A stretch of DNA of 36,747 nt from Thiotrichaceae bacterium (lineage in GTDB: Bacteria > Pseudomonadota > Gammaproteobacteria > Thiotrichales > Thiotrichaceae), in contig WFWY01000054.1 of NCBI GenBank assembly GCA_015490895.1, positions 1-36,747 of the forward strand, written 5' to 3'. This document shows positions 5,632-14,223 of this stretch, in pieces. The position numbers and the translations under genes are program-made. Position 1 is the first letter of the stretch. Each line of letters starts with the position of its first letter. The notes below the pieces were generated by a model that was given only the letters and a program-made list of their open reading frames with translations, ran no database searches and had not been told where the DNA came from.

Positions 5632-7809
5632 ATGAGTGGAAGTGAATCCCGCGCACAAGCGGTCCATCAGATCACCAACCGCGAACCCACTGCGGTAAAA
5701 AAACCAAAATCACTTGAAAAAATATGGGCAACTGACGTTTTTACCCTGGTAAAAATGGAAGAAGCCCTGTCAAAAAAAGCCTATAAGTCCGTTAAAAAAA
5801 CTGTAGAAACAGGTGCTCCGCTGGATCCTGCAACTGCTGACATTGTCGCAGCAGCCATGAAAGACTGGGCTATGTCCAAAGGTGCCAACTACTTCTCTCA
5901 TATTTTCTATCCAATGACTGGAGCCTCCGCAGAAAAGCACGATGGCTTTATTATTTCTGATGCCAGTGGTAAAGCGATTACAGAATTTACAGGTAGTTTG
6001 CTAATCAAGGGCGAGCCTGACGGGTCATCTTTTCCTAATGGCAGTATCCGTATGACCAACGCTGCGCGTGGTTACACGGCGTGGGACCCAACCAGCCCTG
6101 CCTACATCATGCAAACCGACAACGGTGCCACTCTCTGCATACCCAGTGTCTTTGTTTCCTGGACTGGTGAATCCCTGGATAAAAAAGTGCCTTTATTACG
6201 CTCAAATGCTGCCATGAATGAAGCAGCACAGAAGGTGCTCAAACTCATGGGTGAAAAAGAAGTCGCCACCCTGAACTCCAGCTGTGGTGCGGAACAGGAA
6301 TACTTCCTGGTTGACACCAACTTCGCGAATTTACGCCCTGATTTACTCCTGGCAGGGCGCACCCTGTTCGGTGCTCCCTCTGCAAAAGGCCAGGAGTTTG
6401 ATGACCATTATTTCGGTGCCATTCCCGAGCGCGTTCAAGTGTTTATGCAGGACGTCGAAGAGCGCTTATATCGACTGGGTATTCCTGCAAAAACACGCCA
6501 TAATGAGGTTGCACCTGGGCAATTTGAAATCGCACCTTATTTTGAAGCCGCCAACGTCGCAGCTGACCACCAACAGCTCTTAATGACGGTATTGAAAAAC
6601 ACAGCTAAAAAGCATGGCTTCACCTGCTTGCTCCATGAAAAACCTTTTGCGGGCATCAATGGCTCCGGTAAGCACGTTAACTGGTCAGTCGGTAATGCTA
6701 CACAGGGTAACTTGCTGGATCCTGGCAAAACTCCCCATGAAAACCTGAACTTCCTGCTATTCTGTGGCGCAGTTATTCGGGGTGTCCATTTATTTGGCCC
6801 ATTACTGCGTGCGGTTATTGCTTCAGCAGGTAATGATCACAGACTGGGAGCCAATGAAGCGCCTCCTGCTATTCTTTCCGTTTATCTTGGATCACAGATC
6901 GAAGAAATCTTTGACAAGATTAAGGAGGGCGAAATCAGCGGCTCCAGCGAGAGTGAAATTATGGATCTCGGTCTGTCCCAGATTCTACCTTTTGCCAGAG
7001 ACGCTGGAGACCGCAACCGGACTTCTCCTTTCGCCTTCACCGGTAACCGTTTTGAGTTCCGCGCAGTCGGCTCTGAGCAATCCGTCACCGGCCCTCTGAT
7101 CGCCATGAATACCATGTTGGCAGATTCATTAAACTGGATCGCTACGGAACTGGAAAAAGAACTGGAAAAGAGTGATGGAGAGCAAACACCTGCTGTGATC
7201 GCCGTGCTAAAGAAACTGATGAGCGAGCATGGCAATGCTGTATTCGGTGGCGATGGCTATTCAGAAGAGTGGCATAAAATGGCCGTTGATGAACGGGGTC
7301 TTAAAAATATCCCGACTACAGCAGATGCCCTGCCAGCACTGAAATCGCCAGAAGTCATTAAGCTGTTTGAAGAAACAGGTGTACTCTCCCCCAGAGAGCT
7401 AGAAAGCCGCTTTGAAGTCTATGCTGAGCAGTATATTCTCTCTATCGCGGTAGAAGCCAAGCTGGTTATTGATATCGCCAAAACCCAAATTTATCCTGCT
7501 GCCATGCGCTACCTGTCTGATCTGGCAATGGCCAGTGCCAGTATGGCTGATATGGATATCGAACTGGAGAACAGTACCGCCAAAACCGTTGCCGCGGAGG
7601 CGAATGCAATGATGGCTGCCGTTAACGAACTAAGCGATGCACTGGGCAAAGAAGATTTTGCCTCAGAAGAAGAGCATATGCAGTTCTGTGCCAACGACAT
7701 CCGTAGTCTAATGGATAAGGTTCGTGCTCATGCAGATACGCTTGAAGCAGAACTGGCTGATGAAGCATGGCCACTACCCAAGTACCAGGAAATGCTTTTC
7801 ATTAAGTAA
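5632..7809 (+). CDS. glnN: Glutamine synthetase type III
   Basis: 725 residues, the size of GSIII (about 700-730), far larger than GlnA type I (about 470). It makes glutamine from glutamate, ammonia and ATP in the cytoplasm. Key motifs in order: the GSIII N-terminal IFYPMTGASAEKHDG (about 97-112); metal-binding CGAEQEYFLVD (about 217); EVAPGQFEIAPYFE (about 290); ATP/glutamate-site NGSGKHVNWS (about 342); NDHRLGANEAPPAI (about 403); and DRNRTSPFAFTGNRFEFR (about 460). A long C-terminal helical region follows. A consensus sigma-54 promoter and an NtrC-like site lie upstream, so nitrogen control is likely. With gltBD at 24.9-31 kb it completes GS-GOGAT. GSIII is best known from Bacteroidetes, cyanobacteria and some Firmicutes, so transfer into this lineage is possible. 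Confidence 0.96.
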   Translation: MSGSESRAQAVHQITNREPTAVKKPKSLEKIWATDVFTLVKMEEALSKKAYKSVKKTVETGAPLDPATADIVAAAMKDWAMSKGANYFSHIFYPMTGASAEKHDGFIISDASGKAITEFTGSLLIKGEPDGSSFPNGSIRMTNAARGYTAWDPTSPAYIMQTDNGATLCIPSVFVSWTGESLDKKVPLLRSNAAMNEAAQKVLKLMGEKEVATLNSSCGAEQEYFLVDTNFANLRPDLLLAGRTLFGAPSAKGQEFDDHYFGAIPERVQVFMQDVEERLYRLGIPAKTRHNEVAPGQFEIAPYFEAANVAADHQQLLMTVLKNTAKKHGFTCLLHEKPFAGINGSGKHVNWSVGNATQGNLLDPGKTPHENLNFLLFCGAVIRGVHLFGPLLRAVIASAGNDHRLGANEAPPAILSVYLGSQIEEIFDKIKEGEISGSSESEIMDLGLSQILPFARDAGDRNRTSPFAFTGNRFEFRAVGSEQSVTGPLIAMNTMLADSLNWIATELEKELEKSDGEQTPAVIAVLKKLMSEHGNAVFGGDGYSEEWHKMAVDERGLKNIPTTADALPALKSPEVIKLFEETGVLSPRELESRFEVYAEQYILSIAVEAKLVIDIAKTQIYPAAMRYLSDLAMASASMADMDIELENSTAKTVAAEANAMMAAVNELSDALGKEDFASEEEHMQFCANDIRSLMDKVRAHADTLEAELADEAWPLPKYQEMLFIK

Positions 7810-7838
7810 TACAGACAACCTGTTCTGCCTCGCCACAG

Positions 7839-7868
7839 GGTGAGGTAGAATTGAGGCATTACCTCACC
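7839..7868 (+). terminator. First hairpin after glnN
   Basis: GGTGAGGTA (7839-7847) pairs perfectly with TACCTCACC (7860-7868) around a 12-base loop. There is no T tract of its own; it stands two bases before the stronger terminator and may stabilise the 3' end. Confidence 0.5.
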
Positions 7869-7870
7869 AT

Positions 7871-7906
7871 AAAAAGGCCACTATTCCATTAGTTAGTGGC
7901 CTTTTT
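7871..7906. terminator. Strong intrinsic terminator after glnN
   Basis: AAAAAGGCCACTA (7871-7883) is the exact reverse complement of TAGTGGCCTTTTT (7894-7906), giving a 13-bp stem with flanking A and T tracts. It should stop glnN transcription and could act in the reverse direction too. Confidence 0.9.
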
Positions 7907-7925
7907 ATGCTTCACGGTTCAAGCA

Positions 7926-7970
7926 CTATGAGATAACACGCCTGCTCTCATGGTTTATTATCTCGCATAG
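7926..7970. repeat. Imperfect inverted repeat
   Basis: CTATGAGATAA (7926-7936) and TTATCTCGCATAG (7958-7970) pair except for a two-base bulge. It could be an operator or a message-end structure; the remainder of 7810-8092 shows no gene. Confidence 0.4.
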
Positions 7971-8092
7971 TAAATTTATCCACTAACCGAGCCATAACCA
8001 CGCACAGCATTTAGACTGAACCAGATCCCTGATACGGCAACAGGTAATGTGATAGACAAGTCCGGACAGGAAAAATACACATACCGATCGCT

Positions 8093-8191
8093 TCACTCTT
8101 CACCAAAGATATCAGAAAAGAACCCCATGACTACTCCGAAGATAAAGGCAAGAAGCAGCCATAAAAACAGCTTTGAAAACAGGTAAATCAT
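8093..8191 (-). CDS. 32-residue single-span membrane microprotein
   Basis: Starting at the ATG at 8191, the reading frame encodes MIYLFSKLFLWLLLAFIFGV, then VMGFFSDIFGEE and a TGA. Residues 3-25 are almost wholly hydrophobic, so it should be a single transmembrane helix with an acidic C-terminal end. A strong ribosome site, AGGAGAG, sits six bases before the ATG, which is the main reason to call it real. It begins 17 bp after the stop of the BON/OmpA gene on the same strand and is probably on that transcript. I do not recognise a family; a regulator or membrane partner of the upstream envelope protein is only a guess. Confidence 0.6.
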   Translation of the reverse strand: MIYLFSKLFLWLLLAFIFGVVMGFFSDIFGEE

Positions 8192-8208
8192 GTTACTCTC
8201 CTACTGAG

Positions 8209-9366
8209 TTATTCTTTGATAATAATAAAAGTAATGCGGCGATTTTGCGCTCTGCCTTCCGCAGTATCATTACTGGCTATCGGGCTGGTTTCACCGTGCC
8301 CTACAGCTTTCATTAAATCCTTGTTGACCTGATGGTTCGCCAGATAGTTTTTTACCGCCTCGGCTCGACGCACGCTTAATGACATATTATAGGCATCATC
8401 TCCCCGTGAATCCGTATGCCCATTAATACTCACACCACCTGATATAGCATCAGAGCATTCTGCCATCACGCCTGCAATCTCGTTCAGCAACGGATAGCTT
8501 TCCTGTTTTATGACTGCCGCATTGGTGCTGAAGTGAATACTTTTTCCCTCCATCATCTCATTCAATTTACTCTGGCATGCCAACATGGCTTTTTCTTTCT
8601 CTGTTGGCTCGGGCTCTACAACTATAGTCTCTGCCTTAGCCATAGACTCAGGTTCAGGTTCAGGTTCAACGGGCTCAGGTATCACGACTGATAAACCATC
8701 CAGAACAGGAATATTAAATTCCCCCAAAAGATTTTTGGCAGTTTCCAGAATATTCTTTTGTTTGTCTTCGCTATCAACGACACCGCTGACTTTTATTCCT
8801 TCCGAAGAAACCGATATATCACCATTCTCTACACCGAGAGCCATCAAACCGGAGAGTTTGCCAAGCCACCCGGATGCTTTAACATTTTTGCTGACAGACA
8901 AATTGTTAACAACATTTTCTTCACCAACACGTTGAACGGCCGCCTGAACAATCGCATCGGCTTCTGCCTGGTTGGCTACTGTACCTTTAAGGAGAATTTT
9001 CCCATCTTTAAAAGAGACGGCCAAATCCATATCTTGTGTCGCCACATATTCCGTAAATTCACCGTCAGCAATCCGTACTCCTTGTACTGATTTAACCAAT
9101 GCCAACGCTTCAGCTCCTGCATCGCTATCTGGAGCAGTACCACCCAGCCATACGTCCCGACCTCTTTCATCCACGTCAACAGTCACCCACGACATGTCTT
9201 TGTCAATCAGGGCACTCTTAACCCGCTGTGTCAAATCCTCTTCAATCGGGTCCTTTGCCGCATTAAACATGAAAAAGTAAAGTAGCGGTAATCCCAGCAA
9301 AGCCAACAACCACCACAATGCTTTGGGCAGGGTTTTGCAGCAACAAGATCTCTTCTCTTCCATCAT
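8209..9366 (-). CDS. Inner-membrane-anchored BON/OmpA-family envelope protein
   Basis: 385 residues. A Cys-rich basic start (KRSCCCK) leads into one transmembrane helix at about 14-36, so the rest is periplasmic. Residues 40-230 contain two or three BON-like units (for example VSFKDGKILLKGTVANQAEA and GIKVSGVVDSEDK). A Pro-Glu linker at about 228-255, encoded by repeated GGTTCA units on the plus strand, leads to an OmpA-C peptidoglycan-binding domain with NGHTDSRGDDAYNMSLSVRR and the closing NRRITF; the Asp and Arg that hold diaminopimelate are in place. The layout resembles mycobacterial ArfA/OmpATb, but there is no outer-membrane barrel. It probably ties the inner membrane to the cell wall. 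Confidence 0.85.
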   Translation of the reverse strand: MMEEKRSCCCKTLPKALWWLLALLGLPLLYFFMFNAAKDPIEEDLTQRVKSALIDKDMSWVTVDVDERGRDVWLGGTAPDSDAGAEALALVKSVQGVRIADGEFTEYVATQDMDLAVSFKDGKILLKGTVANQAEADAIVQAAVQRVGEENVVNNLSVSKNVKASGWLGKLSGLMALGVENGDISVSSEGIKVSGVVDSEDKQKNILETAKNLLGEFNIPVLDGLSVVIPEPVEPEPEPESMAKAETIVVEPEPTEKEKAMLACQSKLNEMMEGKSIHFSTNAAVIKQESYPLLNEIAGVMAECSDAISGGVSINGHTDSRGDDAYNMSLSVRRAEAVKNYLANHQVNKDLMKAVGHGETSPIASNDTAEGRAQNRRITFIIIKE

Positions 9367-9455
9367 TTCATCCTAATATAAAAACTATAATAACCATTCA
9401 GTTTGTCAGTTTGACCTGTAACGGCTCAAGAGCAAGGCGAAAATACGTTGCTTAA

Positions 9456-9472
9456 GGAGCCTCTGAATAAGT
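9456..9472 (+). repeat. Solitary element end (GGAGCCTCTGAATAAGT)
   Basis: This sequence, preceded by TTAA, matches the terminal inverted repeat of the 158-bp element at 13716-13873. Similarity fades just after AAGT and no opposite-facing end is found before the next gene, so it looks like a remnant or a related element's single end. It lies in the 259-bp gap between the FNR-type gene and the start of the OmpA gene; nothing else is recognised there. Confidence 0.5.
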
Positions 9473-9625
9473 ACTTTCAACATCGCTACCGGGCTACATA
9501 GAGGGTGAGCTGAGTAGTTACGAAATATATACACACCCACTGATTATCTGGTCACCACATAAGTTATTGATTTCGTACATGACCGACATGAGTATAGTAC
9601 AAATATGGCAAGGCCGTTCTGGCGC

Positions 9626-10657
9626 TTACTTTTTCATGGACAAGAGCGTGTCCTCACTATATTCAAAGGCATCTGAAAAAAGCTGTTCATCACTTAGGCC
9701 CGCTGCTGTAAACGCTTTCACACCTGCTGTAATCATCACTGGGGGGCCACTCATATAAACATCCAGACCTGACATATCCGGAAAATCACGAGCCACTATT
9801 TCATGTACAAAACCCGTTTCTCCCTGCCAGCTATCTTCCTCGGCAGGTTCGGATAAAACAGGAATGAAATGGATATTTTTATTCTGAAATGCCCACTTCT
9901 GAGCCAGGTCGTAGTGATAAAGATCTATTTTTGCACGAACCCCCCAATACAAATAAACCTCCTGCTTATTTTCTTCGTAAATGAGCTGTTCTATCATCCC
10001 CTTAAGGGGTGCAAACCCAGTACCACCTCCCATCATAATCTTGGGTCTATCTGAGTCACGCAGGAAAAAGCTACCATGGGGGCCGTCAATACGGAGCAGG
10101 CTGTTTTCCTTTAATTCGTTAAACACCTGGGTAGTAAAAAATCCCCCTTTTACATGCCGGATATGCAGCTCCAGATACTCGTCATTAAAAGGAGCATTGG
10201 CAATAGAAAACGCACGTTTTTTCCCCATAGACAGCAAGATATCAATATATTGTCCAGCCATAAACTGCAGGCGCTCAGTCTCTGGCAACTTCAGCAACAC
10301 TTCCATAACATCCGGTGCCAGCTTTCTTAATGAAGCCACCTTAACCGGCAACGTCTTGACTTCAATTTCCCCGATCGCCTCTATCTCCGTAACCTCAATC
10401 ACCAGATCAGACTCTGCTACTGCCTGGCAAAACAATGCCTTACCCTGTGCATGGTCATACTCGGACAAGCCCATCGGCAGATCATCCGGGTAATGAATAT
10501 CACCACTGACCACTTTTCCCAGGCAGGTTCCACACACACCACTACGACAACCGTAGGGAAAAGCAATGCCGTGTCGCAACGCAGCTTCCAGTATAGGCTC
10601 GTCTTTTTGTACCTGTATGGTATGCCCGCTGGGCTGGATATGAACCTGATAGTGCAT
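9626..10657 (-). CDS. Ferredoxin-domain NAD(P)H-flavin oxidoreductase
   Basis: 343 residues with a plant-type [2Fe-2S] ferredoxin at the N-terminus (Cys 37, 42, 45 and 77; motif CRSGVCGTC) fused to a ferredoxin-NADP reductase module: FAD-binding RAFSIANAP near 148 and nucleotide-binding MMGGGTGFAPLKG near 209, ending with the YMSGPPVM motif. This is the layout of CDP-6-deoxy-glucoseen reductase-like proteins and of reductase parts of Rieske and methane/phenol monooxygenases. No oxygenase partner is nearby, so the electron acceptor is unknown. It lies 81 bp downstream of the AmpG-like gene on the same strand and may belong to that transcript. Confidence 0.88.
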   Translation of the reverse strand: MHYQVHIQPSGHTIQVQKDEPILEAALRHGIAFPYGCRSGVCGTCLGKVVSGDIHYPDDLPMGLSEYDHAQGKALFCQAVAESDLVIEVTEIEAIGEIEVKTLPVKVASLRKLAPDVMEVLLKLPETERLQFMAGQYIDILLSMGKKRAFSIANAPFNDEYLELHIRHVKGGFFTTQVFNELKENSLLRIDGPHGSFFLRDSDRPKIMMGGGTGFAPLKGMIEQLIYEENKQEVYLYWGVRAKIDLYHYDLAQKWAFQNKNIHFIPVLSEPAEEDSWQGETGFVHEIVARDFPDMSGLDVYMSGPPVMITAGVKAFTAAGLSDEQLFSDAFEYSEDTLLSMKK

Positions 10658-10738
10658 GGTGGTTTCCTGTATTTAATCCGACTTCTGATCATACCCGCTG
10701 AATTTATCAGGCTCGAATAGAGGGTACGATTTGTATGT

Positions 10739-12022
10739 CTATTGAGCTGATGCTGCGGTAGTAGAAGCATCCGATTTTCCAAACTCAGCCTCCAGCGGTA
10801 AACGTGAAATGACATAAAAAGCAGGAAGAGCTGCCAGTAACACCCATACAAAAAACCAAGGGTAACCCAGCTGTTCCTGTATCCAGCCGCTCACCATACC
10901 AGGCAACATCATACCCGCTGCCATAAAGCCCGTTGCAATAGCATAGTGAGCAGTTTTGAAAGTCCCTCGCGCGATATAGATCAGATACATCATAAAGGCG
11001 GTAAAACCAAAACCATAACCAAACTGTTCAACCGCCACCAACGGGTAAATAACCATATTGGACTGTGGCTGCTGCCATGCCATATAAACATACACCAGGT
11101 CAGGCAGGTTAATCGCCAGCGCCATCCACCAAATCCAGTATTTCAGACCCTTGCCAGCGACTGCAATACCTCCGAGAATCCCACCGACAACCAGTGCTAA
11201 AACGCCCACCGTCCCATAGATAAAACCCACCGCTTCCGTGGTTAGCCCCAGCCCGCCTTGCGTCCTGTCATCCAGCATAAACAATGGAGCGATTTTGGTT
11301 AGCTGTGCTTCTCCAAGGCGATACAACAAAATAAAAGCAATAAAAATAACACTATGGCGCTTACTAAAAAAAGTGCTCATCACCTGAAAGTAGCCTTGCT
11401 GTATTCTCCGCGCCGGAGTTTCAACTCTGGGTAGTACCCGTGCATGATAAAGTGCCACCACTATCAATATGACAGCTAATAAGCCCATGGTGATCTGCCA
11501 GGCTGTTTTCACATCATAACTATGCTGTAGATTTCCCGCCAGGATGACAATCAAACCCTGTCCGGTTATCATGGCAATCCGGTAAAACGTGGATCGAATA
11601 CCAATAAAGTATGCCTGCTGACCCTGTTCCAACGCTTCCATATAATACCCGTCTGCAGCAATATCGTGGGTTGCCGAGCTAAAAGCCAGTAACCAGAAGA
11701 AAACCAGGCTATAACGCAAATACTGATCCAGTGGTAAAGTTAATGCCACTGCCGCCAGGCCCATGCCCAGCAGCACTTGCATGGTAATAATCCAGAAGCG
11801 CTTACTGTGGTAGATATCCACAAAAGGGCTCCATAGCGGCTTAATCACCCAGGGCAAATAAAACCATGCGGTATAAAAAGCAATCTCGGGATTCGATAGC
11901 CCCAGGTTCTTATACATAATGCTGGATAGTACCACCACAGCAAAATAGGGCAGCCCTTCGGTGAAGTACAGGCTGGGAATCCAGCGCCAGGGATAATTCT
12001 GCTGCGTGATTGTAGTCTTCAT
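10739..12022 (-). CDS. AmpG-like MFS permease
   Basis: 427 residues with about 12 hydrophobic segments, an inner-membrane transporter of the major facilitator superfamily. The beginning, PSLYFTEGLPYF, and the TM5-region HDIAADGYYMEAL are signatures of the AmpG family, which imports anhydromuropeptides from cell-wall turnover for recycling. The start at 12022 is chosen because its ATG overlaps the stop of the glycerate kinase gene (ATGA), a translational-coupling arrangement; a TTG-type extension seven residues longer is less likely. Linkage to a glycerate kinase rather than to muropeptide genes leaves the substrate uncertain. Confidence 0.85.
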   Translation of the reverse strand: MKTTITQQNYPWRWIPSLYFTEGLPYFAVVVLSSIMYKNLGLSNPEIAFYTAWFYLPWVIKPLWSPFVDIYHSKRFWIITMQVLLGMGLAAVALTLPLDQYLRYSLVFFWLLAFSSATHDIAADGYYMEALEQGQQAYFIGIRSTFYRIAMITGQGLIVILAGNLQHSYDVKTAWQITMGLLAVILIVVALYHARVLPRVETPARRIQQGYFQVMSTFFSKRHSVIFIAFILLYRLGEAQLTKIAPLFMLDDRTQGGLGLTTEAVGFIYGTVGVLALVVGGILGGIAVAGKGLKYWIWWMALAINLPDLVYVYMAWQQPQSNMVIYPLVAVEQFGYGFGFTAFMMYLIYIARGTFKTAHYAIATGFMAAGMMLPGMVSGWIQEQLGYPWFFVWVLLAALPAFYVISRLPLEAEFGKSDASTTAASAQ

Positions 12023-13287
12023 TGGGGCTGTTTTTCCTGGCAATAAGCGATAACCAGATCCATCACATTGGTTCCTGTCACGCCGGTAGAAATCAAATCT
12101 CCACTAGCATACAGAAAAGAACCCGAATCTGCTTGCTGTAAGCAGCGCTGTGCCTCTATTCCATCTACCGTACCACGCTCCAGCGTTGCACCATCAACCA
12201 GGGCTCCCGCCTCATCCGTCATACCATCTGTGCCATCCGTGCCTGCTGCCAGTAACAGGCATTGACTATGAGCCATTTCAATCGCTGCTGCCAGTGCCAA
12301 ATGCTGGTTTCGTCCGCCTCTGCCGGGGTTATCAGGCAGTACAACCGTTGTTTCCGCACCCCAGATCAAGAACACACCCGGCTCTTTTTTAGCACAACAT
12401 ATACAGTGTCTGGCTGCCATTTCTGCATCACTCTGTAGAAATTCTGGCATAATCCGTGCAGCATAACCCAACTGACTGGCCTTACTAAGTGCCGCTTTAC
12501 AAGCCATGCGGTTACTTGCTACCACCTTCCAGTAGAAAGAGTCAGGCGGGTTTACCCAGGCTTTTTCTGGCAGGGCATCGCGCCATTGATCTGGTAATGA
12601 TTCTGATACCCGGAGCCTCTCTTCCGGGGGAAATAATAAACCGGACCCAATAACCACGACATCATCCTGCGGCACATCAGAAATCAGCAAGCAGACGACC
12701 TTGCGTAGTCTCAATATCCGCCACAAGCCACCACCTTTAATACATGATATACGCTGGCGCACAGCGTTAATTTGCTGGATATCATAGGCTTTACCCAGCA
12801 TCCATTGCGTTACTTCCTGTAACGTGCTCAAATCCCAGCCATCTGCCAGCACCTCAACCAGACTGGAGGCACCACCAGAAATCAGAAACAAACAGGGAGG
12901 CTGTTTCAGCGCTTGACCAGAACCTGCCTGTAAAAACTCCAGTAATGCCTGTCCCGCCAAAAGACTGCCTTGATCCGGAACCGGATGTCCCGCTTCATAC
13001 CACTGAATCCTTTTATTCTGCTTTGAGCGTACGCTAACATGCCCTGTTTTGGTAATCAGCAATGCCTTTACAGGGTATGAGTCAAGACAGGCCAAAGCAC
13101 CCTGCAACATGCTATCTGCCGCCTTACCAATGGCAATTACTCTCAGTACCTGCAACTCGTCAGCTGTAAAGTGCTGCTGCACAATACTGGGTAATTTTTT
13201 AGCGACTCTGTATTCACCTTCTACGTGCTGAATCGCTGCTGCGTAACACTCCAGAAGCACTTTTCTTATTTGTTCAATAGGTTGCAT
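12019..13287 (-). CDS. Glycerate 2-kinase (GckA/TtuD, MOFRL family)
   Basis: 422 residues. Conserved blocks are IAIGKAADSM, AGHPVPD, LISGGASSLVE (where many members have SGGGSAL), INAVRQRISCIKGGGL, LISDVPQDD and the C-terminal MOFRL domain with GGRNQHLAL and AAGTDGTDGMTDEAGA. The family phosphorylates D-glycerate to 2-phosphoglycerate, feeding glycolysis from glyoxylate or tartrate breakdown; older names such as hydroxypyruvate reductase TtuD are common. The ATG at 13287 is preferred over a TTG at 13296. It starts a minus-strand run with the AmpG-like permease (ATGA overlap) and the flavin oxidoreductase. Confidence 0.9.
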   Translation of the reverse strand: MQPIEQIRKVLLECYAAAIQHVEGEYRVAKKLPSIVQQHFTADELQVLRVIAIGKAADSMLQGALACLDSYPVKALLITKTGHVSVRSKQNKRIQWYEAGHPVPDQGSLLAGQALLEFLQAGSGQALKQPPCLFLISGGASSLVEVLADGWDLSTLQEVTQWMLGKAYDIQQINAVRQRISCIKGGGLWRILRLRKVVCLLISDVPQDDVVVIGSGLLFPPEERLRVSESLPDQWRDALPEKAWVNPPDSFYWKVVASNRMACKAALSKASQLGYAARIMPEFLQSDAEMAARHCICCAKKEPGVFLIWGAETTVVLPDNPGRGGRNQHLALAAAIEMAHSQCLLLAAGTDGTDGMTDEAGALVDGATLERGTVDGIEAQRCLQQADSGSFLYASGDLISTGVTGTNVMDLVIAYCQEKQPQ

Positions 13288-13433
13288 ACTTATCAATAAT
13301 GCCCGAGTTTTAACTAAAAAAGCCCTAAAAACATACGCCCGGTAGGTGTTTTAAACAAGCGGCTTGAAAAGCAACTATATAACCCTATGAATACCAGAAA
13401 TCCTATTGCTTTTAAAACTGGAGGAAACAGCAC

Positions 13434-13637
13434 ATGTCCGAATCAATAACTGTTCAAGAAGGCTATTATGACAAAATTGGTATTATTCATTGTGGTGTCA
13501 TTCGCGGCTTCAAGGTAAATTGTGCCGGTGAATTAAAAGTACTGGATGATGGTGAAGAGCACCTGTTTGAGCGTGTTGGGGTAACCGCCAAACGACAAGG
13601 TGGTGAGGTAACCTTTACCAAAAATGGGCAAGGGTAA
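13434..13637 (+). CDS. Conserved-looking small protein of unknown function
   Basis: 67 residues, soluble, slightly acidic, with no signal peptide or membrane helix. It reads as a small beta-rich domain: an IIHCGVIRGFKVNC segment with two cysteines eleven residues apart, then ELKVLDDGEEH and TAKRQGGEVTF. Evidence that it is a real gene: a strong ribosome site (GGAGG) eight bases before the ATG, and its own intrinsic terminator 20 bp after the stop. It stands alone between divergent gckA and a small repeat element. I do not recognise the family. Confidence 0.7.
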   Translation: MSESITVQEGYYDKIGIIHCGVIRGFKVNCAGELKVLDDGEEHLFERVGVTAKRQGGEVTFTKNGQG

Positions 13638-13656
13638 CAACCCATTCTGCACTCTC

Positions 13657-13685
13657 AGCCTTACTCTAAACAGGTAAGGCTTTTT
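13657..13685 (+). terminator. Intrinsic terminator
   Basis: AGCCTTAC (13657-13664) pairs with GTAAGGCT (13674-13681), followed by a run of T. It ends the monocistronic 67-residue gene. Confidence 0.85.
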
Positions 13686-13715
13686 AGTGTGTCAGAATGA
13701 TAGGCATTCGCTTTA

Positions 13716-13873
13716 GGAGCCTCTGATCAAGTCCCAACCGTTTTCCTGAGGCTGAAATACCACCATTTTTCGCTATAAAAGTGACCAATAGAATGGCTAT
13801 TGCTAACTTTTCTATCAAAAAACTGACGAATTTCATCTCACAGAAAATTCGACCGGACTTAATCAGAGGCTCC
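13716..13873. mobile_element. 158-bp MITE-like element with terminal inverted repeats
   Basis: The left end GGAGCCTCTGATCAAGTCC (13716-13734) and the reverse complement of the right end (13855-13873) agree at 18 of 19 bases, and weaker similarity runs inward for about 25 more. TTA flanks both sides (13713-13715 and 13874-13876), a possible target duplication. There is no room for a transposase, so it would be a non-autonomous element. Related ends occur at 9456, 21469 and 24626. TTA/TNA targets and short ends suit IS5-type transposases, but the helper is not in the window. Confidence 0.75.
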
Positions 13874-13876
13874 TTA

Positions 13877-14223
13877 AGGAGGCAGCGTGCCAGGAATCCC
13901 CTTGCTTATTATTCCACTCCCCCTTCAGGCAAGCCTGTGCAGCTCTTCTTTTCGTGGGTTTTCTTGTTTTTTGCACCCCGCCAGGCATTGACTGCTTGAC
14001 CAACCGCCTGTAAAGAGTTCAGTCAAGGTTCATCTGTTTGTTGATTAAATGGCTGCTTTAGCGGGAAGTTGTTGCTCAAAACTTATCGTTTTTTAAGGGC
14101 TTGGACTAATTGCTTATCAATAACTTATAGTATATAGTTTAGGTTGTTTGACCTTTGATTATAATAATAACTTCTAACAAATGTTCATATCATGCTATTG
14201 GGGCTATAGTAAGGTAGGTACTA
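13877..14223. other. Intergenic region upstream of fimV
   Basis: No gene is supported here. The last 120 bases are AT-rich, with TATAAT at 14159-14164 and nearby TATAGTATATAG, which could include the fimV promoter, but no well spaced -35 box is evident. The first half contains T-rich runs with no terminator hairpin I can support. Confidence 0.4.

Noticed and set aside
13781-13999. Open frame of 72 codons overlapping the right part of the 158-bp element
   Set aside because: It runs across the element end into non-coding sequence, has no ribosome site and reads as low-quality protein; it is a chance frame.
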